A stretch of DNA of 62,430 nucleotides from an uncultured Bacteroidota bacterium (GTDB lineage Bacteria > Bacteroidota > Bacteroidia > Chitinophagales > Chitinophagaceae), in the NCBI GenBank assembly GCA_903858475.1, contig CAIOIZ010000162.1:1-62430 (forward strand), read 5' to 3'. Under the pieces are notes generated by a model, which did not search any database, was not told where the DNA came from, and saw nothing but the letters and a program-made list of their open reading frames with translations. The translations under genes were made by a program, and so were the position numbers. Of this stretch, positions 10,446-18,249 are shown piece after piece (position 1 is the first letter of the stretch; every line of letters starts with the position of its first letter).

Positions 10446-10472
10446 AAAAAAACGGAGCAATGTAATGCTCCG
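10446..10472 (-). terminator. Rho-independent terminator of the protease gene
   Basis: The arms CGGAGCA (10453-10459) and TGCTCCG (10466-10472) form a 7-bp stem with a 6-base loop. On the minus strand the stem is followed by a run of T (A on plus, 10446-10452). It lies just after the protease stop and separates that transcript from the kinase operon. Confidence 0.8.
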
Positions 10473-10473
10473 C

Positions 10474-10504
10474 TGTATAAGTGCTTGAATAACTTGTACA
10501 GTTG
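10474..10504 (-). promoter_or_regulatory. Second direct-repeat pair upstream of the kinase operon
   Basis: On the plus strand TGTATAAGTG (10474-10483) and TGTACAGTTG (10495-10504) are again exactly 21 bp apart, and the first copy differs from the 6687 repeat at one base. The pair is 69-99 bp upstream of the kinase start, similar to the 59-89 bp seen for the secreted-protein operon. It is a candidate autoregulatory LytTR site. The second half is degenerate, so confidence is moderate. Confidence 0.4.
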
Positions 10505-10506
10505 CT

Positions 10507-11610
10507 TTATTTTTCTACCAGTCGATCTACACAGCCGAAATTGGTTTTTAATAAATCATCGTATTCATCGGCTTTTTTGAAGAGTACCTGAAATTGCTCC
10601 TTTCCATTTTCTAAACTAAGATCGAGGTCATATAGAATACAACTCAATACAATATTTTGTCCAGTGCAACTAATGACCAATCCTTTGAGTGAATAATTTT
10701 GTTCGAGTAAAAATTGATACAGTGGTTTAATCTTTGTGATATCATTGGGCATCTGACAGAGATAGGCATCTCCTGTAATGAAAAAATTATCGGGGTTATA
10801 AGTGATTTTTATTTTAGCACTACCTTCCTCTACTTCCCAGTTATTGACCCCATTTCTTGCTAGCTTAATGTCTTTGCCCAATTCCTTCAGTATACTTTCG
10901 ATGGTTTTAGGAACCCCTACTAGTTCTATTTCTTTCTCGGGCAATTCGGGTAGCTTCACTTCGGTACCACAACTGGGACAATATTTACCCGAATCAATGT
11001 TAGTTGGCGTTACTAAAAAATCACAACTTGCACAGCGTGTTCCCGGGGTACCTTTATTGGGTTGATATAGCTGCAGCGCCGTACGTAAATAATTTACAGG
11101 CAGTGCAAAACCTAGGTTGTCGCCACCCCGAATAATAAAGGAGTTGACACCAATGATTTCGCCTTTGTCATTTACTAAAGGACCGCCACTATTACCTGGA
11201 TTGATAGCCGCATCAATTTGTATAAATTTCAATCCATCTCTGATTCTGTCTACCTTGCTAATAACGCCTTGCGTAGCGGTGTAATTCAATCCAAATGGAT
11301 GACCAATGGCCACTACTTCTTCTCCATCTCTTAGTTCTTCGTAATGACCGAGTTTTATTTCGGCCAGTGCTGCACCACTGGGTGGTTGTAGAAAAGCAAG
11401 GTCATGCTTGCGGTCGGTATACCATACCCTGCTGAGTGTTTTATCAAATAGTTTTCCTTTGATAGTAACTTCGGCATTTCCATCCACCACATGATTATTG
11501 GTAACAATTACATCAAATTCTTTTACATAAAACCCGGTACCAGTGCCGGTTTGAGTGGCAATTTGTATAATGGCTTCGCCGTATAATTCAATGGTTTGTT
11601 GTGTTGGCAT
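10507..11610 (-). CDS. Cytoplasmic trypsin-like (S1C/DegP-type) serine protease with zinc ribbon and YbjN-like tail
   Basis: A 367-residue protein. Residues about 10-185 are a S1C protease with an intact triad: His40 (TNNHVVDG), Asp70 (RKHDLAFLQ) and Ser141 (NPGNSGGPL). There is no signal peptide and no PDZ domain, unlike periplasmic DegP/DegQ. A four-Cys zinc ribbon follows (Cys193, 196, 211, 214). Residues about 230-355 look like a YbjN/secretion-chaperone-like alpha/beta domain (IESILKELGKDIKLARNG). The next gene, 48 bp upstream and in the same direction, encodes a protein with a similar-looking domain. Cytoplasmic action is inferred from the missing export signal; substrates are unknown. 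Confidence 0.88.
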   Translation of the reverse strand: MPTQQTIELYGEAIIQIATQTGTGTGFYVKEFDVIVTNNHVVDGNAEVTIKGKLFDKTLSRVWYTDRKHDLAFLQPPSGAALAEIKLGHYEELRDGEEVVAIGHPFGLNYTATQGVISKVDRIRDGLKFIQIDAAINPGNSGGPLVNDKGEIIGVNSFIIRGGDNLGFALPVNYLRTALQLYQPNKGTPGTRCASCDFLVTPTNIDSGKYCPSCGTEVKLPELPEKEIELVGVPKTIESILKELGKDIKLARNGVNNWEVEEGSAKIKITYNPDNFFITGDAYLCQMPNDITKIKPLYQFLLEQNYSLKGLVISCTGQNIVLSCILYDLDLSLENGKEQFQVLFKKADEYDDLLKTNFGCVDRLVEK

Positions 11611-11658
11611 TTTTCTTTATTTGGCTGGTAGGCATTACCCTATCCGTTAGTATTTTAA

Positions 11659-12990
11659 TTAAATGCTATCATAATTTAGTGTTTCCATTGCAGCGGTAAA
11701 GCTTTGGTTGAAATGGATGATGGAATCAAATTTCAATTGCGCTGCATTGATTTCTAGTTTGGGATATTTTGTTTTCCATGGGCTCAATATAGTATTGATT
11801 CGTTCTACAATTTCGTTAACATGTGGTTTAAATACAGTGGTATTATCGGGAATGATAGCTGCATAGGTTTCCGAAAATCCGAGTGCTGCAAAATAATCCG
11901 GATAATTGACCATCATGAACAATTGAAAAAGCTGCGAAAGAGAACTGGGTAAACTGTAACAATATTGCGCATAAGAGATACCGTATTCGCAGATTTGCTT
12001 TCCAATAAAATGATAATTATTATCGCGGTACCAAGCCATATTTCCGTTGGCGGCACTAATAGATTCTCCAATTATTTTTTGTGTTTGCGGTGCTACAATG
12101 GCAAAAGTACTCTTGCTTTTGAAAAGAAATTTAAACAGTTCTTCTTTGGGCATGGCCTGGATACTCTTTAAAGCATCTGTCATCATGCCATTTTTTTCTG
12201 TGGCTGGTTTTTCGTCTTTGGCAAAGTAAGTATAATGTACTTTTTCTACAATAGATTGCAGGCTACTTTCTGGCGTTATCAAATAATCGATTCGATAGAC
12301 CAAAGTGAGTAATAAATAAGAAATGCCGCCACTAAATTTTTCCTGATCCAGTGTTTGGATGTATTCCAGTGTTTCTTTAATCCATTTTTGCAAAAACTGG
12401 TATTTGATTTCTTGTTCTTCTGTTGCTATTGGAATAATATGATCTGTATCCAGTGCTTCTAAGGATGAAAAATCTTGCACCAATAAATCGTCTTGCTTAT
12501 CTGCCTTAATGGCTAGTTCTTTTAAGGCATAATATAATTTATTGGGATTGGCTGTTTGAATATCTGTATAGAATCGCATACATAGTCGATCTCCATCCAG
12601 TGCATAGCGACTATAATACAATACAAAGTTTTGTTCCAATAAGCGCCGCATAACAGGCACACTGGTTTGTGGCATACGTGCCAGGTTGATTTCAGCTACC
12701 AATTCCTCCCCATTGCCCCTTCCACGAATTATTTTACTACCCTGACAAATTTCGAAACTGAAATCATTGCCCTCTCTTTTGAGTTGTACATTATCTTCCG
12801 CCTCATCTCTGAGGTAATCAAAGAAGGATTCGATACTCTGCACGTAATTTTTTTCCTTGAATAGCTTGTCAGCCTCTCCCCACTTATTGGTTTTTTCCAA
12901 CGGTTTGTTATTATCGCTGTACCGTCCGAAACGAATAGAAGGCTCTTGGGTGTCTTTTTTTTTGCCCCAGCTAAATATTTTTTCTAGCAT
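11659..12990 (-). CDS. Uncharacterised protein with YbjN-like domain, partner of the S1C protease
   Basis: A 443-residue soluble protein with no signal peptide or membrane segment. Residues about 30-165 (beginning WGEADKLFKEKNYVQSIESF) have the helix-strand pattern of YbjN-like/type III chaperone-like domains, similar in character to the C-terminal domain of the protease encoded 48 bp downstream. The remaining 270 residues are helical and I do not recognise them. The two genes are probably one operon with this gene first. A role as adaptor or substrate-presenting partner of the protease is a guess based on context; the reading frame itself is secure. Confidence 0.75.
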   Translation of the reverse strand: MLEKIFSWGKKKDTQEPSIRFGRYSDNNKPLEKTNKWGEADKLFKEKNYVQSIESFFDYLRDEAEDNVQLKREGNDFSFEICQGSKIIRGRGNGEELVAEINLARMPQTSVPVMRRLLEQNFVLYYSRYALDGDRLCMRFYTDIQTANPNKLYYALKELAIKADKQDDLLVQDFSSLEALDTDHIIPIATEEQEIKYQFLQKWIKETLEYIQTLDQEKFSGGISYLLLTLVYRIDYLITPESSLQSIVEKVHYTYFAKDEKPATEKNGMMTDALKSIQAMPKEELFKFLFKSKSTFAIVAPQTQKIIGESISAANGNMAWYRDNNYHFIGKQICEYGISYAQYCYSLPSSLSQLFQLFMMVNYPDYFAALGFSETYAAIIPDNTTVFKPHVNEIVERINTILSPWKTKYPKLEINAAQLKFDSIIHFNQSFTAAMETLNYDSI

Positions 12991-13081
12991 AAATAGTAAG
13001 TATTTGGCGCTTGTTTAGCAATTTACGAAATTGGTATCTAAAATGTTTAAAAATACCCTGTACATTTAGGACTGATAATTT

Positions 13082-13089
13082 TATATTTG
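13082..13089 (+). promoter_or_regulatory. -7 promoter element (TAnnTTTG) upstream of dnaN
   Basis: TATATTTG matches the Bacteroidota -7 consensus TAnnTTTG exactly. No convincing TTG -33 box is visible. A start just downstream would give a dnaN leader of roughly 120 bases containing the small open frame at 13104. Confidence 0.4.
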
Positions 13090-13103
13090 CTATATAATTA
13101 TTA

Positions 13104-13199
13104 ATGCTGAAAAGCCCTCTTAAAGACTCCTGGCAGCTAATTGGCTTGCATCGACTGAAAGAAGGATTGCATTGGTGCCCCGTTTTGGGAGACTATTAA
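13104..13199 (+). CDS. Possible 31-residue small ORF in the dnaN leader
   Basis: An ATG-started frame encodes 31 residues (begins MLKSPLKDSWQL, ends CPVLGDY) and stops 18 bases before dnaN. It begins only about 15 bases beyond the predicted -7 box, so it would be almost leaderless. I see no convincing ribosome-binding site and recognise no family. It could be a leader peptide or chance. Confidence 0.2.
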   Translation: MLKSPLKDSWQLIGLHRLKEGLHWCPVLGDY

Positions 13200-13217
13200 A
13201 AAAATAAACACAAACAA

Positions 13218-14333
13218 ATGAAATTTATTGTTTCGAGCTCGGCCCTGCTAAAACAACTACAACAGATCAGTGGTGTTATTAATGCCAACACTGTATTGCC
13301 CATTTTGGAAGATTTTTTATTCGAAATTGAAAAAGGTAAATTAACCGTTGTAGCCACCGATTTGGAAACGGTCATGAAAGTACATTTGGATATTGAAGCC
13401 AAGGATAGTGGTAAGGTTTGTATTCCTGCAAAAATTCTAATGGACTCATTGAAGAATATTCCAGAACAACCATTGACTTTTAATATTGACAAAAATTTTA
13501 GTGTTGAATTAACCAGTGATAATGGTAAGTATAAGGTAATGGGTGAGAATCCTGATAATTTTCCAAAAGAACCGGTTGCTGATGATGCCAATAGTTTTAC
13601 CATGACCTCTTCGGCCTTGGTAACAGCTATTAATAAAGCCATTTTTGCGATTAGCAATGATGATCTTCGTCCAGCCATGACCGGAGTATTTTTTGAATTG
13701 GATAAAAAAGGCGCCACTTTTGTTGCAACAGATGCACATCGTTTGGTAAGGTATACCCGCACAGATGTATCCTGTCCTAAAAAAGATTCTTTTATTGTGC
13801 CTAAAAAACCGTTGAGTCTTTTAAAAAACAGCTTGCCTGATAATGAAGATGAACTAAATGTAAGTTATAATAGCAATCATCTGTTTGTAAAACATGGTGG
13901 TACAGAATTAGTCTGCCGATTGATTGATGCACGCTTTCCAGATTATAAAGTGGTGATTCCATCCGACAATCCGTATAAAATGACGGTGAACAGAAATGAT
14001 TTTCAAAATGCCTTGCGCCGGGTAAGTGTATTTAGTAATAAAAGCACCAACCAAGTAGCATTGAATATTTCTGGAAGAGAATTGCAATTGGCTGCTCAAG
14101 ATGTTGATTTTAGCTTTGAAGGAAATGAACGCATGAAATGTCAATATGATGGAGAAGACCTACAGATTGCATTCAATGCTAAGTTCTTGATTGAAATGCT
14201 GGGCGGTGCCGAAACAGAACAAATAGTGATGGAATTAAGTACGCCTACCAAAGCAGGTATTATCAAACCCAGCGAACAGGCTCCGAATGAAGAGTTGTTG
14301 ATGCTGGTAATGCCATTAATGTTGAATAATTAA
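13218..14333 (+). CDS. dnaN: DNA polymerase III beta subunit (sliding clamp)
   Basis: 371 residues, the normal length for the bacterial clamp, with the three-domain pattern. It starts MKFIVSSSALLKQLQQISGVI, the usual N-terminus. Typical motifs are NTVLPILEDFLF, FVATDAHRLVRY in domain 2, and a C-terminal MLVMPLML. The protein encircles DNA and tethers the replicative polymerase and other partners. No dnaA or recF lies next to it here, so the gene is separated from the classical origin cluster, which is common in Bacteroidota. A strong terminator follows immediately. Confidence 0.98.
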   Translation: MKFIVSSSALLKQLQQISGVINANTVLPILEDFLFEIEKGKLTVVATDLETVMKVHLDIEAKDSGKVCIPAKILMDSLKNIPEQPLTFNIDKNFSVELTSDNGKYKVMGENPDNFPKEPVADDANSFTMTSSALVTAINKAIFAISNDDLRPAMTGVFFELDKKGATFVATDAHRLVRYTRTDVSCPKKDSFIVPKKPLSLLKNSLPDNEDELNVSYNSNHLFVKHGGTELVCRLIDARFPDYKVVIPSDNPYKMTVNRNDFQNALRRVSVFSNKSTNQVALNISGRELQLAAQDVDFSFEGNERMKCQYDGEDLQIAFNAKFLIEMLGGAETEQIVMELSTPTKAGIIKPSEQAPNEELLMLVMPLMLNN

Positions 14334-14352
14334 TTTTCATACTAACCCGAAG

Positions 14353-14382
14353 GAACCTCTGCAATTGCGGAGGTTTTTTTTT
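14353..14382 (+). terminator. Terminator of dnaN
   Basis: AACCTC-T-GCAATTGC-G-GAGGTT forms a strong hairpin followed by at least eight T, ending before the Crp-family gene. Confidence 0.85.
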
Positions 14383-14417
14383 GCTCGACTCCTCGTTTTA
14401 TATCGGATATTTGTATA

Positions 14418-15047
14418 ATGGAAAATGCAATACAGTTAAATGAAATTTTTGAGCCCGAATTATTGGCGGAGATTGAGAAAAAAGGTCAATATACTTCTGT
14501 TAAAGAAGGCACGGTAATTATGGACTTTGGTGATATTGTAAGAGTAATGCCCCTGATTTTAAAAGGATCTGTAAAAGTGAGTAGAATGGAAGAAGATGGC
14601 AAGGAACTCTTACTGTATTATATCAATGCAGGAGAAACCTGTGCCATGAGTTTTACTTGTTGCATGCAACAGCAGCCCAGTGAAATAAAAGCAGTGGCAG
14701 AAGAAGACGTAGATATGTTATTGATACCCGTTAACGTGATGGATGAATGGATTTCGCGCTTTAGTACCTGGAAGAGTTTTGTTATGAACACGATTCGTGC
14801 TCGATTTGCCGAATTGCTCAAAACTATTGACCAGGTAGCTTTTCAAAAACTAGACGAACGATTAATTAATTACCTACATCAAAAAGAAAAAGCTACTGGC
14901 TCCAGTTTAATCAACCTTTCTCATCAACAAATTGCCGATGAATTGGCTACCAGCAGGGTAGTGATTTCCCGCTTATTAAAGAAGTTGGAAAATGATAAAA
15001 AACTCCTCCTTTACCGCAACCAAATCAAGCTCTTGAAGGAATTGTAA
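14418..15047 (+). CDS. Crp/Fnr-family transcriptional regulator
   Basis: A 209-residue regulator. Residues about 20-135 form a cyclic-nucleotide-binding-like beta barrel (GTVIMDFGDIVRVMPLILKG). Residues about 145-209 are a Crp-type winged helix with recognition segment HQQIADELATSRVVISRLLKK. It carries Cys in GETCAMSFTCCMQQ, which could be redox- or metal-sensitive, but no N-terminal Fnr iron-sulfur motif. It directly precedes a five-gene thiol/sulfur operon on the same strand, and a perfect palindrome lies between its stop and that operon, so it very likely controls those genes. The effector is unknown. Confidence 0.92.
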   Translation: MENAIQLNEIFEPELLAEIEKKGQYTSVKEGTVIMDFGDIVRVMPLILKGSVKVSRMEEDGKELLLYYINAGETCAMSFTCCMQQQPSEIKAVAEEDVDMLLIPVNVMDEWISRFSTWKSFVMNTIRARFAELLKTIDQVAFQKLDERLINYLHQKEKATGSSLINLSHQQIADELATSRVVISRLLKKLENDKKLLLYRNQIKLLKEL

Positions 15048-15062
15048 CTTTTGTGACAAAAG
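15048..15062 (+). promoter_or_regulatory. Perfect 15-bp palindrome, candidate Crp/Fnr operator
   Basis: CTTTTGT-G-ACAAAAG is a perfect inverted repeat immediately after the regulator stop codon. Its centre (15055) is about 38 bp upstream of the start expected from the -7 box at 15080, close to the -41.5 position used by class II Crp/Fnr activators. Confidence 0.6.
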
Positions 15063-15079
15063 AATGCCCGCCACTTTTT

Positions 15080-15087
15080 TATTTTTG
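15080..15087 (+). promoter_or_regulatory. -7 promoter element of the thiol operon
   Basis: TATTTTTG matches TAnnTTTG and lies 20-27 bp before the first gene of the operon. No clear -33 box exists; the palindrome upstream may supply activation instead. Confidence 0.55.
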
Positions 15088-15106
15088 AATTATAAAACAA
15101 ATACAC

Positions 15107-15319
15107 ATGAAAAAGAACATGGGTCTAATGGACAGAATCCTACGAGTACTGGCTGCCCTGGTAGTAGTGGTACTTTATTTCACTGATCAAATTAGTGGAA
15201 CGGCTGCCATCATTTTGTTGGCCATCGCTGGTGTTTTTATCTTAACCAGTTTAATTAGTGTTTGCCCGCTTTATTTTCCATTGGGAATATCCACATTAAA
15301 AAAGAAGGAAAAAGAGTAA
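15107..15319 (+). CDS. DUF2892 (YgaP-like) membrane protein
   Basis: A 70-residue protein with two membrane helices (VLAALVVVVLYFTDQ and AAIILLAIAGVFILTSL) and the DUF2892 signature MGLMDRILRVLAAL, ending with a Cys-Pro motif (SVCPLYFPLGI). The family often accompanies or is fused to rhodaneses (as in YgaP), and a rhodanese is encoded two genes downstream. It is the first gene of the operon; its stop touches the next start. Confidence 0.88.
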   Translation: MKKNMGLMDRILRVLAALVVVVLYFTDQISGTAAIILLAIAGVFILTSLISVCPLYFPLGISTLKKKEKE

Positions 15320-15532
15320 ATGAAATTTTATCCCTTCCTGAAAAGGAACAAGTTATTATTCATTGGAATAGTTGTTGGTGCCATTGCTGGGTACCTGTAT
15401 TACAGTCAGATTGGCTGCAACAGTGGCACCTGCGCTATTACATCCAAACCGCTCAATAGCACAGCTTATGGAGCATTGATGGGCGGCTTATTATTCAGTA
15501 TGTTTAAAAAAGAAGAAAAGAAAAATATATGA
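15320..15532 (+). CDS. DUF6132-like small membrane protein
   Basis: 70 residues with two glycine-rich membrane segments (IGIVVGAIAGYLYYSQIG and STAYGALMGGLLFSMF) around a Cys-containing loop (GCNSGTCAITSKPL). The ATG follows directly after the previous stop, and the end overlaps the rhodanese start by four bases. The family has no established function; the conserved CxxxxC loop and neighbours point to thiol or sulfur chemistry at the membrane. Confidence 0.85.
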   Translation: MKFYPFLKRNKLLFIGIVVGAIAGYLYYSQIGCNSGTCAITSKPLNSTAYGALMGGLLFSMFKKEEKKNI

Positions 15533-15840
15533 TACAGTTATTAAAAAATTTATTTGGAATCGGCGGGAGTGTTGATTATGCACAATTGGTAAAAGAAGGT
15601 GCACAGATTATTGATGTAAGAAGCCCCGGCGAATTTGCAGGAGGTCATATCCGTGGAAGTGTTAATATTCCTTTGCCGGATTTACAAAAAAACCTGAAAA
15701 AAATTAAAAAAGACAAAGCCGTGATTACTTGCTGTGCTTCTGGAATGAGAAGCAGTAGTGCAAAAAGCATGTTGATGACTGCAGGCTATACCAATGTACA
15801 CAATGGTGGGGGTTGGATGAGTTTGCAAAACAAATTGTAA
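15529..15840 (+). CDS. Rhodanese-domain sulfurtransferase
   Basis: A 103-residue single rhodanese domain. It has IIDVRSPGEFAGGHIRGSVNIP and the active-site loop CCASGMRS; Cys69 is the expected persulfide-carrying nucleophile of CxxGxR, and Cys68 is an extra neighbouring Cys. No signal peptide is present, so it is cytoplasmic, possibly tethered by the membrane proteins encoded before it. Overlap with the previous gene shows translational coupling. The family transfers sulfane sulfur. Confidence 0.95.
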   Translation: MIQLLKNLFGIGGSVDYAQLVKEGAQIIDVRSPGEFAGGHIRGSVNIPLPDLQKNLKKIKKDKAVITCCASGMRSSSAKSMLMTAGYTNVHNGGGWMSLQNKL

Positions 15841-15861
15841 GTAATTTATTAAATCTACAAA

Positions 15862-16110
15862 TTGAAAAAATTATTATTCAGCGGTTGGAATTTCCGTAGA
15901 GTCATTTATCTGATAGGTGGAATTTTTATTGTAATTCAAGCCATAGTTGAAAAACAATGGTTCTTATTAATACCAGGCATTTATTTTGCCTCCATGGGAT
16001 TCTTTGCTTTTGGCTGCGCTTCTGGCAATTGTTATACCGGCTATCAGCGCCCCAAGGCCAATGCCCCCGCTGTGGAAACCAGCTACGAAGAAATTAAAAA
16101 CAAAGCCTGA
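15862..16110 (+). CDS. Small two-helix membrane protein of the thiol operon
   Basis: 82 residues starting at TTG 15862 (MKKLLFSGWNFRRV). Two hydrophobic segments (VIYLIGGIFIVIQAIVE and WFLLIPGIYFASMGFFAFGC) are followed by a Cys pair (GCASGNCYTGYQ). No ATG is available nearby, and the stop overlaps the thioredoxin ATG (TGATG), which supports the frame. I do not recognise a named family. The recurring CxxxxC loop resembles that of the DUF6132 protein two genes upstream. Confidence 0.75.
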   Translation: MKKLLFSGWNFRRVIYLIGGIFIVIQAIVEKQWFLLIPGIYFASMGFFAFGCASGNCYTGYQRPKANAPAVETSYEEIKNKA

Positions 16111-16424
16111 TGGAAGCCACCATAGTTCGAAAAACCCTGAGCGAAACCATTGCAGATACCCCCTTACTGCTGGTAGATTTTTTTACCGAATGGTGCGGTC
16201 CCTGCAAAATGATGGCGCCTGTATTGAAGGATCTGAAACTTTTCTTACAGGATAATATCAAAGTAATTAAAATTGATGTAGACAAAAACAATGCGGCAGC
16301 GGCACAATTCCAGATAGCAGGGGTGCCTACACTTATACTATTTAAAAATGGTCAGCCGGTATGGCGCCAATCGGGGGCTATGAATTTAGCTGCTTTAAAA
16401 GCAGTCATTGAACAGCATGGCTGA
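16110..16424 (+). CDS. Thioredoxin
   Basis: 104 residues with a thioredoxin fold and the canonical redox motif WCGPCK (Cys29, Cys32), plus the cis-Pro loop GVPTLILF. There is no signal peptide, so it is cytoplasmic. It is the last gene of the Crp-controlled operon, starting inside the previous stop (TGATG). Its likely role is reducing the rhodanese persulfide or another member of the pathway; that link is inferred from position. Confidence 0.96.
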   Translation: MEATIVRKTLSETIADTPLLLVDFFTEWCGPCKMMAPVLKDLKLFLQDNIKVIKIDVDKNNAAAAQFQIAGVPTLILFKNGQPVWRQSGAMNLAALKAVIEQHG

Positions 16425-16506
16425 TTCCCTATTTAACAATGCTCTTTTTGCACAGTAGAAAACTTGCCGTTTTTTTGTATGCTGAATTCTATTTACATTT
16501 AGTCAT

Positions 16507-17340
16507 ATGTTAGAACGCATCGTCCATTATTTTCAAACACTGGAGCAACATCCTTTGCAAAGGATGGCTTTTTTAGTAGGGGGCTTATTATTTTTCTGGA
16601 TGATAGAATCGGCCATTCCTTTGTTGCAACTTACCTATAAAAAAAATAAGCTTCAACATGCACTGGTCAATTTTACCTTTACCATCTTTCATCTTATTAT
16701 TCATACTTTTTTAGCTATTCTCATTGTATTGCTGAGCGATTGGTGCAAGTCGAATAATTTTGGTATCGTCTATTGGTTACAGTTAAGCACCGTTGCTACT
16801 ATTGTAGCCTGTTTTCTAGTGCTTGATTTTTTTGGCGGCTGGCTGGTGCATATAGTAGAACATAAAGTTCCCTTTCTCTGGCGCTTTCATGTAATACATC
16901 ATTCCGACAATGCGGTAGATGTAAGCTCTGGTCTCCGGCACCATCCTGTTGAAAGCGTAGTGCGGGGTTGCTTTTTTTTCATGGGCATCCTGGTAAGTGG
17001 CGCGCCCATGTATGCCGTCATGATTTTTCAAACCCTATTGATTATTGCAACGGCCTTTACGCATGCCAATATGAAGTTGCCCGCAAAACTCGACAACCTA
17101 TTGAGTTATTTGCTGGTATCGCCCAATATGCACAAAGTACACCACCACTGGAAAAGGCCTTATACAGATAGTAATTATGGGGCCGTGTTGGCCATCTGGG
17201 ACCGTCTATTCGGTACCGTTACTAAATTAGATCCTTCACAAATTAAGTATGGATTAGACAACTATTATCCCAATGAAAAAGACGAGGATATTTGGTTATT
17301 ACTGCGCAATCCATTTCAGAAAAAGAAGAGAGAAGATTGA
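16507..17340 (+). CDS. Sterol desaturase / fatty acid hydroxylase family membrane protein
   Basis: 277 residues, with about four membrane helices and the His boxes of the di-iron family: HIVEH, HVIHHSDN, RHHPVE and HKVHHHW. The family inserts oxygen or double bonds into lipids using a His-bound di-iron centre. The last region (WDRLFGTV) is characteristic. The substrate cannot be predicted; in Bacteroidota relatives act on carotenoids, sphingolipid-like or fatty acid chains. It lies upstream of kdsB with its own spacing of 66 bp. Confidence 0.9.
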   Translation: MLERIVHYFQTLEQHPLQRMAFLVGGLLFFWMIESAIPLLQLTYKKNKLQHALVNFTFTIFHLIIHTFLAILIVLLSDWCKSNNFGIVYWLQLSTVATIVACFLVLDFFGGWLVHIVEHKVPFLWRFHVIHHSDNAVDVSSGLRHHPVESVVRGCFFFMGILVSGAPMYAVMIFQTLLIIATAFTHANMKLPAKLDNLLSYLLVSPNMHKVHHHWKRPYTDSNYGAVLAIWDRLFGTVTKLDPSQIKYGLDNYYPNEKDEDIWLLLRNPFQKKKRED

Positions 17341-17376
17341 TTTGCAATCTTTTTGTTTTGCACTTGCTATAATTGG

Positions 17377-17384
17377 TAACTTTG
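17377..17384 (+). promoter_or_regulatory. -7 promoter element for kdsB
   Basis: TAACTTTG matches TAnnTTTG 23 bp before the kdsB start, with a TTG at 17353-17355, 21 bp upstream of the box, within the usual spacing. Confidence 0.55.
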
Positions 17385-17406
17385 TTTATTAAATTATTTA
17401 TCGCGC

Positions 17407-18123
17407 ATGAAGAAAATTGCCATGATACCTGCAAGGTATGCTGCCACCCGTTTTCCGGCTAAGCTGATGCAATTGCTGAAAGATAAAACTGTCATCCGCC
17501 ATACCTATGACAATACAGTGGCCACCGGATTATTTGATGAAGTAGTGGTGGTAACCGACAGTGATATCATTTATCAGGAAATTATCCAACACGGAGGCAA
17601 GGCCATCATGAGCAAAAAGCCGCACGAAAGTGGGAGTGATAGAATTGCAGAAGCCATTCAAGATCTGGAAGTGGATATTGTGGTAAATGTGCAGGGCGAT
17701 GAACCCTTTGTACAAAAAGAACCATTGGAAAAACTCTTGGCATGTTTTGAAGACAAGGAAGTGCAGGTAGCTTCTCTCATGCAAGTACTTACCGATAAAG
17801 AACTCATTGCCGATCCCAATTATGTAAAAGTAGCCGTAGATAAAAAAATGAATGCACTGTTTTTTAGTCGCAGTGTTATTCCTTATCCAAGAGATCAACA
17901 ATGGCCTACAACCTATTACGAGCACATTGGTGTGTATGCTTTTCGAAAAAAAGCATTGATTGATTTTACCAATTGGCCGATGAGTCCATTGGAAGGCACC
18001 GAAAAAATTGAATGCCTCCGCTATCTTGAAAATGGTATCCCATTGCGCATGGTGGTAACGGAATATATGGGTGTAGAAATAGATACACCCGAGGACCTTG
18101 CTAAAGCAGCAGCTTTACTATAA
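17407..18123 (+). CDS. kdsB: CMP-Kdo synthetase (3-deoxy-manno-octulosonate cytidylyltransferase)
   Basis: 238 residues. It has the nucleotidyltransferase N-terminus [15 protein letters not shown], then [22 protein letters not shown] and C-terminal [15 protein letters not shown]. It activates Kdo (or 8-amino-Kdo) with CTP for lipopolysaccharide inner core and lipid A attachment. The next gene encodes a KdnB-like Kdo 8-oxidase, suggesting that this enzyme, like the Shewanella KdsB, may use 8-amino-Kdo. Confidence 0.97.
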   Translation: MKKIAMIPARYAATRFPAKLMQLLKDKTVIRHTYDNTVATGLFDEVVVVTDSDIIYQEIIQHGGKAIMSKKPHESGSDRIAEAIQDLEVDIVVNVQGDEPFVQKEPLEKLLACFEDKEVQVASLMQVLTDKELIADPNYVKVAVDKKMNALFFSRSVIPYPRDQQWPTTYYEHIGVYAFRKKALIDFTNWPMSPLEGTEKIECLRYLENGIPLRMVVTEYMGVEIDTPEDLAKAAALL

Positions 18124-18249
18124 TCATTTCGTCGCATATTATTAATTATCTCCCCCAATACAGTCATTGGTATTCGATTCGATGATATTCGGTTGCCCAG
18201 CGAAGCGGGCCAATATTTTCACTTATTTTTGCTTCTTAAAAATTCGATT

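Noticed and set aside
13196-13762. Antisense 188-codon open frame opposite dnaN
   Set aside because: It lies wholly opposite a well-conserved gene and has no recognisable features.
18193-18249. Longer start for the kdnB-like gene
   Set aside because: The extra 19 residues (MPSEAGQYFHLF...) are unlike the family, whose N-terminus matches MAFRNFK at 18250.
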